From Clostridia bacterium (GTDB taxonomy: Bacteria; Bacillota; Clostridia; TANB77; UBA1234), in contig JAFYBZ010000007.1 of assembly GCA_017539905.1 (NCBI GenBank), forward strand, positions 124,001 to 188,000: a stretch of 64,000 nt of DNA. The letters run 5' to 3'. This document shows, piece after piece, positions 36,328 to 46,376 of the stretch. The translations under genes were made by a program, and so were the position numbers. The notes beneath the pieces were generated by a model that searched no databases, was not told the DNA's origin, and saw only the letters and a list, made by a program, of their open reading frames with translations. Every line of letters starts with the position of its first letter. Position 1 is the first letter of the stretch.

Positions 36328-39300
36328 TTAATCTATAGGGCCAATTGGATCTTCCTCCGCACTTTCAGAAACAGGTGCTTCTGGAGGAGTCTCCTCTGTA
36401 CTCGATATTGGTGCTTCTGGAGAACCTTCTTCAGTAAATGTCATTGTAGATTTAGGTTCACTCGAATCACCGCTTTCTCCAACTGGTTCATCAGCATCAC
36501 CTGAAGAATCTCCTTCTTCTGGTTTTTCTTCTGTTGTCATCTCAGGTGCAGATTCAGTTGGCTCTCCTTCACTAGCTCCCTCATCTGATCCTTCTGCATC
36601 AGTTGGAACGTCTTCGCCGCCTTCAGCAGATTTTGCTAAATCTTCAGCAGCATCACTTGCTGCTTCTCTTGTATCACTTTCAACTGCTGAAGATTCTTCA
36701 CCTTCACTTCTAGTTTCGAAACTCAATGATTCACCATCAGAACCTGGTAGTTCTCCACCAGAAGCAGAGCCACCATCCATTGCTCCAGATCTAGATGCAA
36801 ATGAATCTGTGAAATTAGATGGGGTTTCTTTTTTATCTTTATCTTCTGCTTTCTTGTGATCTTTATATCCACCAAATTCATGAATAGCTTTTCTTCCTGT
36901 CGTAACACCAGCCAAGAAACCTTCACCATTATTTGCAGCACTATCTGCCGCGTTCTCTAAACCTGTAACCACACCTGCAGCGGTTCCGGCAACTTTTCTA
37001 TATGCACCAGCTGTCTTTTTCAATGCTTTTCCACCATATGCTTTTGCATAGCTAGCACCCATAGAAAGTTTCGCACCTACTCTTCCTACTTTACTATTTC
37101 TAACTTTATTCATTGTATTTGATACTGCTCCAGTAACATTTGCAACTGCTCCTCTTGCAATATCAATTCTATCTCCTACTGTTCCAACACCATTTTTAAT
37201 TGCTGTTCTTGCTTCAGAAGCCGCTTGTTGTCTATATGCTCTATTGTCTGACCTGCTTTGCCTCATTTGTGTTTTCTTTGCTCTCTTTGCTTGAACTTCT
37301 TGTGCCGGTTTTTGCATGTTCTCTTTTACTTTTTTCTTTGCTTCTGATAATTTTTCACCAGCTATAGCTTTATATGATTTTCCACCATCATGTTGTTCCT
37401 TTATATCTTTTCCAAATGCAGCACCTTTTTTAGCAGCATTTGCTCCCATGTTTGTAATATTTTGACCAGTCTTTTTAAGAGCAGCACCTGCCAATACAAT
37501 TCCCATAATATTATTCTTTAATCCACCAACGGTTGAAGAATTCAATCCTACAATTTGTCTAATCATTCTTTCAATCGGGAATAAGCTTGTTACTGCGATA
37601 ATTAGGAATAACCAATTTCGTGTTGGGTCAATATTACAAATATCTATTCCTAGATTTACAACTAAGATATATACAAGTGCATGTAAAAATTGAATAAAGC
37701 AATTAACAAAGAATTCTTTAAACCAATTTGACAAGCTTTGTGCTTTGCCATCGCCTAATTTATCTATTACATACAATGCCATTACTACTGGGAATAAAAT
37801 TACAAGTAGTATTACAACAAATACACGCTTATAATACATAAATAATATTGCTATTATTTGGAATGCAAGTATTGCCCATGCTACTGCATATACCACTCTT
37901 CCTTGCTCTTTTGCCATTGAATATAACTTGATCATTGGGTCACTTAAAGATGCAAGCATGTCTTCATACAACTCTAGTTTTTCTTGTAGTAACGCTTTTA
38001 AATACTCATCGAATGCAGGGCTAATTCCTGATGAAGATCCAACTTTATAAATGTTTCTATAAAAGTTTCCAAAGAAACTACCATCTGTTAAATTAGAATT
38101 CAAACTCTCCACTCGTGCTGACGATTCAGAGCTACCATAGTACTTATTCAGTATTTCTTTTAGTTTATTAATAGCATTATTATAAATTGCTGATTTTATT
38201 ATTCTTCCATTTTTATCTAGATTGTCTGCAACTTTTAAATAATTAGCAATTACAAGCAATTCATTATCTATTGCATTCATATCTTCTGTCGAAATATTTG
38301 GATCATTTGTAACTTTTAACCAATCTCTTTTTGCCATCCTGAAATATGATGAACTAGAGTCTGGAAATCCTTGTACGGTACTATGATGATTGTAAATATA
38401 GTCTCTGATATCATACAAATCATCAACATATTTTCTACTATATTCACTACTACTCCAATCAGCAACATTGGCGTATATTTTATCTGCAACTGCTAAGTAT
38501 TTATTCTTGAACTCGTTTTTCTCATCTGCACTTAAACCAGATAACGTTCCAGTATCAGTGTATCTATCCATTAATTCAATTATTTTGGCTCTTGCTTCAT
38601 CTGCTGTTAACTGTGTAGTATCTCCACTTAATTCACGTCTCTTTTTCTCGATTTTTTCTTCTAGTATATCTACCATTCTAATTACTTCAGCATCTTCACC
38701 ACGATACTCAACATCTAATTCTCTAGCAACTTCTTGCATAGAATACTTAGATGAGCTCTTGGCACTATCACTTATTGTTTGAACAAGTTGATTACTAATA
38801 TATGGTATGGCTGGAAGCATGTATGGAATAACAATTAATAAAATTAAGCCTGTAATCCAATACTGTAAGAATTTCTTTGATTTAGGTTCATCTTTTGTTC
38901 CTACAGATAATAGCATTTTTAATCCAACGTACAATAGTAGTACTAGATAGAATACTAAAACAATATTTTTTAATCCGTTAAATATTTTTCCAACAACATT
39001 TCTTACTGCTTCAACTTGTAAAATGCCATCATATGGTTCACTTGTACCTAAAGACCTTCCAATTCCCCCGTAGAGGTCTTAAGTCAATTGTAGGATTATT
39101 AGCATTATTCGCCATTTTATTAAAAATCAAATTATCTAATGTTAATCTAGAAAGGCCTAACGCTTGTTCAAATAAATCAATTATAGTATTTCCTATTGTA
39201 AAAATAATGTATACAAGTATTCTTTCTAACCATTGAAATGCATGTTCATTGTTTGTGGTATCTTCCAAACTCATTTGATCAATTAGTTCATTAACTTTTT

Positions 39301-39997
39301 TGGCAGATACATTCATAGTTGGGTATCCATTTATTTGAGGGTCAGCAGAATTAATATTTAAATTCTTCTGTCCCATAGTAATCCATGCAGATGGAGCATT
39401 ATTACTAAATCCATATGTAGCTCCAGATGCCTCTGCTTTCTTTTCAACTTGAACAAAAATCATGCTACTTCCAATGTCTTCTTGTGCACGAATTGCATAT
39501 AAAGAATTCTTATCTAAAACAACATATACCGCTCTATCAATTGGGTGCTTTACACCACCCCAACCTGATATACTATCTTTTCTATATGCATCATTACCTA
39601 CATTAGCAAAATGAACATCATCACCTGTTTTTTCTGATGCCAAGCTTACATTTGTAAATGTGTATTTAGTTGATAGTTGCATGTTGGTTACTCTATCTAA
39701 TCTATAACTAACTAGACCATACCCTGTACTAAAATCAATTAATTTTAATGCATTGATTCTATATAATCCAGTTTGCGTTGGCTTAAAGACTGCATATGAA
39801 TATTCATCAGCCAAACTTGAAGAATCTTTTTGGAAATAGAATGATTGATCCATTACACTTGAAACTTCACTATTTGAACCTGACTGAATTGTAAAATCTC
39901 CAGCAAATGAAATCGAACTAACTAATAGTAGTTGCATTAATATGCAAACTATTATTAATTTGTATGAAATTTTATTATTCAATGAACCAATTTGCAT
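36328..39997 (-). CDS. Giant VirB6/TrbL-like protein (third of five), needs a +1 recoding event
   Basis: Read through one four-base codon at 39067-39070, this is a 1222-residue protein. It has a signal peptide (ATG 39997, GGAGGTGATTAAT upstream) and an external beta domain (~20-250), then the join at DLRPL-[G]-GIGRSL. The membrane block follows (FYLVLLLYVGLKMLLSVG, ~330-370), with a ~300-residue helical insert before the second half (DKLGDGKAQSLS...LHALVYILVVN). A basic linker and an acidic Ser/Glu/Pro-rich tail (last ~190 residues) end it. Without recoding, the external domain is cut from the membrane block, unlike its four sisters. The joined length is 3n+1. Confidence 0.75.
39067..39070 (-). 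other. Four-base codon CGGG in a VirB6-like gene (reads as Gly by analogy)
   Basis: Zero frame: CCT CTA CGG GGG AAT TGG..., then a stop 30 nt on. With CGGG as one codon: CCT CTA [CGGG] GGA ATT GGA AGG, which runs into the membrane block without a break. No close family alignment fixes the residue, but the frame step is required. Confidence 0.75.
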
Positions 39998-40026
39998 ATT
40001 AATCACCTCCATTAGTTTTATTATCA

Positions 40027-42459
40027 TTATTTTTTCTCTGTTGTTCTATCTCTTGATTCTTTTTCTGTTAGTTTTGTATTAACAGCTTTAGCCCATTTCA
40101 TCTCACCTAGCGCATCTCCTCCACGTCTTTGTGCAGATGCAAATTGACCAAGCGCTTTTTGAACTGCTTTATCTTTTTCATTTCCATATATCAAATCAAC
40201 ATTTACTCCGGCTTTCTTTAATTGCTTATTATAGCCACCATGTTTTACTTTTGCTCTCATTATAGCTCCACCCATTCGGTTAGCTGCAGCTCCTGTTAAT
40301 TTGTTTACTCCTCTTGCCATTCTCTTGGCTGTACCATCAAATACTACTGCATTAGAAACGGCTTTTTGAACATCTCCTGTTGCAAGTCCTGAAAGAACAC
40401 CCGCTGTAATAGCAGTAGTTCTCATAGCTCCACTTACAATTCCTTTTGCAATCTTAGTTGGAACACTCTTCTTTTTCTTTTGAGATGCTATGTGAGCTAA
40501 TACTTCTTTGGCTTGTTCCGCTTCTTTTAATGCTGCGTTTCTTTGTGCTTCTTTATCATCTGCTGGTGGAGGAAGTGTATTTTCCCCTGAAGACTCTTTG
40601 TCCTTCGAGTCAGAATCATCTGGTGCACCTTTTTCTGATGGCTTTCCGCTCGGTTTCTTATCCGATTCTCCTTCGCTAGTACCATCACCACTACCAGCTC
40701 CTGCACCACTTCCGCCATCACTTGGCTTTTTATCTCCTTCATCATTCTTCTTATTAGCTTCTTCTTTATTCTTTTGACTAGCATTAGATTCCATTTGCTT
40801 AACATTAGCTGCATGTTTATCTGCATCCTTGCTGTCTTCATCTTCTGCCTTACTATTATTTTTACTTCCACCCAAAATGCCCTTAGCTTGTTTTGTAACT
40901 ACTCCTAATGTTGCTGCTGTTGCTATTGCGTCTCCAATTGCATTTCCAGGTGATCTAACATTAAATATACTCTTAACAATTGCTTCTGCCTTAAATAAAA
41001 ATGTTACACAAAATACATATAAAATAACATTTCCACTTAGAGCACCATCGGCTTCTTCTTTGAATGTCGATAATACTCCTTCAACTAGTACACTATATAC
41101 TACCGCATGAACCAATTGTAAAAATACTGCTACGCAAAATTCTTTGACCCAGTTTGTAAGGGCTCGTGATCCTTTTCCTTTTTGAACTTTTTCATATATG
41201 TAAAAACCTTGTACAACAGGGAATATTACAATTAAATAAGCTATTGTAAATGCTCTTTTATAGTACACTGCCAGTAATACTACAAGTTGTCCAAGCATAA
41301 TTAAATAGACTATACAAAGTGGAATATTGCTATATTTGTCTGCCATATTCCTTATCTTATCCATTGCATCAATTTTTTCGCCATTGTTAGAAATATTTGT
41401 GCTTGCTTCTTCAACTAACCCAACCATGGATTCATTTATTTCAACAATATATTTCATACAGGTTGGGAAGAAAATTAAAAGTACTACACCTAAAATCCAT
41501 GATGATAATAATTCTTTAACTTTTTCTACACTACCTGCTGTACTAGAAAGAAGGATCTTAATGCCAGCAAATAATAACATTGCTAAATATATAATCAAAA
41601 CTATTCCTTGGAATTTTCCATACCAATATGAAACAAGTGGGCTTAATAATTGTCCTAAACTTGCCTCACTTGGATCAGTAACAGCGCCTGCTTTCCAAAA
41701 GTTAATATCTAATTTAGAAACTTTGTTATAAACTACTTTATCTAAAGAAACGCTTTCACCAAATATTAGAATAATTAATTCATGTAACGCTCTTCCAATA
41801 CGTAATAATAATTTTGTAAGAATATTACTTAGTATAGAAATTGCTTGGTCTGCAATCCATTCTAGCCAAGCGATTAAGAAAAATTTTCCTGCACTTTTTT
41901 CTTTAGTAGGCATCGAACCCGGTGAAATATTGTAAGTTTTTTGATCTGGATTTTTTACTTCAACTTTAATTGATACACCAGCAACAAAATTGTCCCAAGT
42001 ATCAACATATTCATCTTCATAGTATACTTTTTTAATTCCATCTTCTTCTTTAATCATAAGATTAGGTGGATAAATAAATGATTCTCCATCGTCTGTTCTT
42101 GTTGGAGCAAAATTGGACTTTTTCCAACTAAAATTCTTATATGAAAAAGATAAATCCATTTGAACGACTTCAGTTCCATCAATTAGTAATCCTCTTCCAT
42201 TTGGATCAACATATGCATCTTGACCAATAGCATTTGGTAATCTAAAACAAACACCATGTTGTTTTGATCCGCCTGGTCCGTCTGATTCATAGTTTACTTG
42301 ATAAATTATGAAGCCATTATTACCTGTTTGCGTAAAATAATTATCTAAAATTGCACTTACATTTCCTGCTTTTGCAATAGTGCAACATATGCTTACAAGA
42401 GTAAGAATGACAAAAAGCAATATAATCTTTGACTTAAAACTCTTTTTATTATTCATCAT
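40027..42459 (-). CDS. VirB6/TrbL-like protein (second of five)
   Basis: An 810-residue protein with a signal peptide (cleavage near AKA-GNV), an external domain (~30-195), and a membrane block (~195-515) with FQGIVLIIYLAMLLFAGIKI, VYYKRAFTIAYLIVIFP and the motif EKVQKGKGSRALTNWVKEF...LVHAVVY. Then comes a low-complexity Asp/Lys/Ser/Gly stretch (~530-640) and a basic helical tail. AGGAGTGAGA precedes ATG ATG; ATG 42459 is chosen. It is 29 nt upstream of the third paralogue's start and 32 nt after the first paralogue's stop. Confidence 0.77.
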   Translation of the reverse strand: MMNNKKSFKSKIILLFVILTLVSICCTIAKAGNVSAILDNYFTQTGNNGFIIYQVNYESDGPGGSKQHGVCFRLPNAIGQDAYVDPNGRGLLIDGTEVVQMDLSFSYKNFSWKKSNFAPTRTDDGESFIYPPNLMIKEEDGIKKVYYEDEYVDTWDNFVAGVSIKVEVKNPDQKTYNISPGSMPTKEKSAGKFFLIAWLEWIADQAISILSNILTKLLLRIGRALHELIILIFGESVSLDKVVYNKVSKLDINFWKAGAVTDPSEASLGQLLSPLVSYWYGKFQGIVLIIYLAMLLFAGIKILLSSTAGSVEKVKELLSSWILGVVLLIFFPTCMKYIVEINESMVGLVEEASTNISNNGEKIDAMDKIRNMADKYSNIPLCIVYLIMLGQLVVLLAVYYKRAFTIAYLIVIFPVVQGFYIYEKVQKGKGSRALTNWVKEFCVAVFLQLVHAVVYSVLVEGVLSTFKEEADGALSGNVILYVFCVTFLFKAEAIVKSIFNVRSPGNAIGDAIATAATLGVVTKQAKGILGGSKNNSKAEDEDSKDADKHAANVKQMESNASQKNKEEANKKNDEGDKKPSDGGSGAGAGSGDGTSEGESDKKPSGKPSEKGAPDDSDSKDKESSGENTLPPPADDKEAQRNAALKEAEQAKEVLAHIASQKKKKSVPTKIAKGIVSGAMRTTAITAGVLSGLATGDVQKAVSNAVVFDGTAKRMARGVNKLTGAAANRMGGAIMRAKVKHGGYNKQLKKAGVNVDLIYGNEKDKAVQKALGQFASAQRRGGDALGEMKWAKAVNTKLTEKESRDRTTEKK

Positions 42460-42491
42460 TCTCACTCCTTTCTTTTTAAACTAAAATATAA

Positions 42492-44297
42492 CTATTCTTT
42501 TGGCGGTCTTCCAACAAGTTTTCTTGCACCATTTGTAACTCTTCCAATAGCTCCCTTAAGACCTTTACCTTGTTCAGCAAGTCCTCCGCCTGAGCCACCG
42601 ATAGAATTTAGTATCCTCTTTAATATTTTTTCTCCCTCAGGAACAAAGTTGATTGCTACTATCATTAGTAGCCAGTTAATACCAGCATTGTTTCCTGAAA
42701 TTGACGATTTAAACATCGTCAAACAAACTCCCGTTATTAATGCATAAACAACTGCATGTATAGATTGAACAAAAATCTGTTCAACAATTTTCTTAAACCA
42801 GCTTGATATTTCCGGTGCTTTATTCATTCCTTTTAGTAATGAAATTGCATGGAATATACAAATTACTGGAAATGCTGCAATTAAGAATAATATCGTAAAG
42901 AAACGTTTATAATACATTACGATAAATACCATTAATTGGCCTATCAATACATACCAAATAAATGAATAACCTATTTTTCTAGTTGCTCCTGCATATGCTC
43001 TTGCAATACGCATTAAATCAAATGATTGTCTATAAGTGCTTAGTTTATTAACATATGCAATAGATGCTTCCTCCGAACCTAGTGCAACTGAGCCTGTATA
43101 CTTCGATACATATTCAGGGCTTCTAAATTCAACTGCCGTCGCAGACCATTCACTACCATCAGTATAGGTGAGCATTTCTCCAGCATTATAAGTATTACCT
43201 AAAGCTTTTTCATAAACCATTTTTACTAATGCTTCATTTATTTCAAACAAGAATTTAATAAACACTGGCATGAATATAAGTAAAAGCACACCTTTACTCC
43301 ATTCAATAGCTAATGATTTAGCTTTAGCCATTCCTTGTCCTGTTGAATTAATTAGTATGTGTATACCAATTCCTAATAATGTAACTACATAGAATAAAAA
43401 TGCTAATCCTCTAAAGAAGTTATACCAATCTGATACTACTTGAGAAATATCTATTCCCACAAAACTACTTGCGTTAGTCTTATCAAACAAATTTGGATTC
43501 AATGCAGGTATTTTGTTATCTCCAGCGCCATTATAGATAATCTTTGTAATTGTAACATCAGATCCAATAATATCTCCTAATAGTTTTACAAAGAAATCAC
43601 CAATTGATAATAATAGTTGAACAAGATAATACTCAAACAAACTCTCTGTTGATTCAACCGTAGTTCTTTCATCTTCAGGTGATTCAACATCTCCTCCATC
43701 TGGCACTCCATCTACTACAGTATCGTGTCCACAATTATCTTTACAATTTACACATGTTCTATAACGAGAACTAATTCCTGAATCATATACTTCTTTATCA
43801 GACGAATTGTCCGATGGACTATAATAAATTTCAAGTTCTCCTTCAGATCTCCAGTTATCAACTCTATATTCTCTTCCTGCATACAAATATACTTTTACAG
43901 TTGTATCACTAGATGCTGTTTGAGGTGAGAATGTCACATATGATTCGCCATCTTTATAGCATGCTAAGCTAGCAAATTGTGTTTCTGGAGTATCTCTCCA
44001 GTCTGGGCTACTAGCATTATAAATACAATAATCTGGACAGGCCTTGCCATCTTTTAAAGTTAGACTAATTGTATATACTCCTGTTTGGTTACACTTGAAG
44101 AATGTTGACCTTGTAGTTCCTCCTGGATTTTTGATTCTAAAAGTGTTTTCACTATATCTAGGACCACCCTCAGACGGAGTTAAACTATAGCATTCACTAT
44201 TTGGCAAAAATGTGATTTTTTCTGCAAAAGCTACACTAAAAAAAGATAGTACTATGCAAAAAAGAACAAAACCAACTAATAATTTTGTTTTTCTCAT
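42492..44297 (-). CDS. VirB6/TrbL-like protein (first of five)
   Basis: A 601-residue protein: signal peptide (cleavage near AFA-EKI), an N-terminal PPC-like beta domain (~30-150, CNQTGVYTISLTL and TVKVYLYAGREYRV), a short Cys-rich linker (CVNCKDNCGH), and a membrane block (~220-590). The membrane block has FFRGLAFLFYVVTLLGIGIHI, VMYYKRFFTILFLIAAFP and VQSIHAVVYALITG. It has only a short basic tail and so is the simplest of the five. AAAGGTGGTGC precedes ATG 44297. It follows the ATPase gene after an 87-nt gap with a hairpin. Confidence 0.78.
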   Translation of the reverse strand: MRKTKLLVGFVLFCIVLSFFSVAFAEKITFLPNSECYSLTPSEGGPRYSENTFRIKNPGGTTRSTFFKCNQTGVYTISLTLKDGKACPDYCIYNASSPDWRDTPETQFASLACYKDGESYVTFSPQTASSDTTVKVYLYAGREYRVDNWRSEGELEIYYSPSDNSSDKEVYDSGISSRYRTCVNCKDNCGHDTVVDGVPDGGDVESPEDERTTVESTESLFEYYLVQLLLSIGDFFVKLLGDIIGSDVTITKIIYNGAGDNKIPALNPNLFDKTNASSFVGIDISQVVSDWYNFFRGLAFLFYVVTLLGIGIHILINSTGQGMAKAKSLAIEWSKGVLLLIFMPVFIKFLFEINEALVKMVYEKALGNTYNAGEMLTYTDGSEWSATAVEFRSPEYVSKYTGSVALGSEEASIAYVNKLSTYRQSFDLMRIARAYAGATRKIGYSFIWYVLIGQLMVFIVMYYKRFFTILFLIAAFPVICIFHAISLLKGMNKAPEISSWFKKIVEQIFVQSIHAVVYALITGVCLTMFKSSISGNNAGINWLLMIVAINFVPEGEKILKRILNSIGGSGGGLAEQGKGLKGAIGRVTNGARKLVGRPPKE

Positions 44298-44340
44298 AAT
44301 AGCACCACCTTTCATTTTTTGTTTATTTTATTAGCTAAAT

Positions 44341-44369
44341 CGTAGCGACGACTAATTGTCGCCGCTACG
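44341..44369 (-). repeat. Inverted repeat between ATPase and VirB6-like genes
   Basis: A 12-nt arm CGTAGCGACGAC pairs with GTCGCCGCTACG (one mismatch) around TAATT. No U-tract follows on either strand, so it is not a plain terminator. It may be a processing or stability element that separates upstream from downstream expression. A smaller related hairpin (GGCGACTAATAATCGCC) lies at about 53550-53566. Confidence 0.6.
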
Positions 44370-44384
44370 ACATTTAAATCTTCT

Positions 44385-46358
44385 CTAACCTATTCCTCTT
44401 TGAGCTGCTAGTTTATTAACATTCGTTTCTATGAATGCAAACTCTCTATCAGTAGGTCTTATCTCAAGAATTGCTGTTTCGTTTCCTACCTTAAATAATC
44501 CCTCGCCTCTTGTACATGTTAAAAGATAATTTGCTTCACCATCAGATAATTTAAATACTTCTTTTAGATAATCAATTTCTGATTTATCTTGTGCTAAGAA
44601 TAATTTTGTATCTGCAGATTGTAAAACTACTTGAGCAGCTTTATTTTCATAGAAGTCTTGGAACTTCTGTGAAATAACTGCCAAGGATACGTTTCTTTTT
44701 CTTGCACGTCTTGCCATTGTGTTTAAGAAATCAACCGCTTCTGGGTATGGAAGTAACATCCATGCCTCGTCGACAAGTACTCTCTTTTGTCTTGCCTTTG
44801 TTCTATCTTCAGAATTTTTCTTAACATATTTTTCCCAAACCCAAGAAAGAAGAATTTGTTGTGCAAGAGGTCTTGCAAATCTTTCCTCAAGTTGAGAGAT
44901 ATCTAAGTTAACGAATGGACAAGAATCAAGCAAGTCAAATGTTGATTGACCATCAAAATAAGCCATTTGTCCATCATATTCTCTTGTATACTGTCTCATA
45001 ACTTTAGTTAAATAACTGAAGTGGAATTGATAGTCTATATTCTCATTCATAGATGCCTTTTGTAAAATTCTTTGATACCAAGAACCTATTGTTGGCATTG
45101 GTTTCTTACGACGAGTAAGTCCTCCACCTAGTGATACATCATCATCCGAATATAAGCTATTTGGATTATTATTAATACCTAATGCTTGATATTCTTCAGC
45201 AACGGCTTCCGCAATAATCTGTTTTGTAATTTCATTAACATCTTCTGATCTTGTAGAACCCCTTGCCATAGTAAGTAAAGCATTTGTAACATCCTCTACT
45301 TTATTTTCAATATTTAATACTGTTCTATCTTTACCTGTGATTTCATCTCTTACAACCTCTGTTTCAACATCAAAGAAATTGATAATTGTTTTAGAACTTG
45401 GAGAGATAACTACATTTATTCCTCCAAGAGCTTCAGCAACAATACCATACTCACCTTCAGCATCAAGTGCTAAGCTTTCAATGCCCATAAGTACAGAACT
45501 TCTTGCTGTAATTGTTTTAATTGTAACAGATTTACCAGCACCAGACTTACCAAAAATAACCATATTGTAGTTAGTAAGTGAGCCATGAAAATTGTTATAC
45601 AAAATTGGAAGTCCTGTTTGCTTATCAAAACCTATTGGAACACCTGTAGGATGTCCAACTTCTGATGATACAAATGGGAATACAGTAGCCATTGAGCTTC
45701 TATCAAAAGTATGTTTTTTAGAAGTTAAATAGTTTCTGTTATATGGTAAATTTGACTTAAATGCTGCTTCTTGGTTTGCCCATGCAGATTTTAAATTGAT
45801 AAGTCCTTTTGCCATTTCCATAGTAAGTAATTCTGATTCTTTATCTAGACTATCTAGCGTATCAGAAAATAGTGTACATACAACAGATGCTTCAAACAAT
45901 TTGTTGAAACCTGCTGCGATTTCATCTCTTATACGCTCAACTTCGACTTTCATGTTAGCTGTTTCAGCTTCTCTGTTAATATCTCCACGTTTTGCAGCGA
46001 AGATTCTTTCAGACTCTAATGATACAATTGTTTTATTTAAGTCTGCTTGTGAATCTGCTTCGTTTACTGGATTTATAAATACTGATGTATTAATATCACC
46101 AAAATCATACATGTTACGTAAGAATGTTGGGAATGTAGCCATTCTAGGTACTCCCGCAATGTAGTGACATCTTGCATATCTATGCATTGTACTAGAATAA
46201 ATCTTTAAATAGTCGATGTCAGTTGCATCTATTCCAGAAGGAGCTATCAAATCTTTTAAGTCTTTTCTAAGTTTCATAATATTACTTGTGTTGTTTACTT
46301 CATTTGCTTCAGGTGTTATTTCATTTTGTGTATTATTTTTCTCAAATGGATTTACCAT
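44385..46358 (-). CDS. VirB4/TraC-type secretion ATPase
   Basis: A 657-residue ATPase. Walker A is GKSGAGKS near residue 272, Walker B is RVLVDEAWML near 528, and an ARRARKRN arginine stretch is followed by SQKFQDF. These are the marks of VirB4/TraU-class motors of type IV secretion and conjugation. The N-terminal ~240 residues hold the CagE-type region in part. The gene upstream encodes what looks like the missing N-terminal domain, so the motor may be split over two proteins. GGAGGAGTAGAA precedes ATG. It energises transport or pilus assembly at the inner face of the membrane. Confidence 0.88.
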   Translation of the reverse strand: MVNPFEKNNTQNEITPEANEVNNTSNIMKLRKDLKDLIAPSGIDATDIDYLKIYSSTMHRYARCHYIAGVPRMATFPTFLRNMYDFGDINTSVFINPVNEADSQADLNKTIVSLESERIFAAKRGDINREAETANMKVEVERIRDEIAAGFNKLFEASVVCTLFSDTLDSLDKESELLTMEMAKGLINLKSAWANQEAAFKSNLPYNRNYLTSKKHTFDRSSMATVFPFVSSEVGHPTGVPIGFDKQTGLPILYNNFHGSLTNYNMVIFGKSGAGKSVTIKTITARSSVLMGIESLALDAEGEYGIVAEALGGINVVISPSSKTIINFFDVETEVVRDEITGKDRTVLNIENKVEDVTNALLTMARGSTRSEDVNEITKQIIAEAVAEEYQALGINNNPNSLYSDDDVSLGGGLTRRKKPMPTIGSWYQRILQKASMNENIDYQFHFSYLTKVMRQYTREYDGQMAYFDGQSTFDLLDSCPFVNLDISQLEERFARPLAQQILLSWVWEKYVKKNSEDRTKARQKRVLVDEAWMLLPYPEAVDFLNTMARRARKRNVSLAVISQKFQDFYENKAAQVVLQSADTKLFLAQDKSEIDYLKEVFKLSDGEANYLLTCTRGEGLFKVGNETAILEIRPTDREFAFIETNVNKLAAQRGIG

Positions 46359-46376
46359 TTCTACTCCTCCTTTTCT

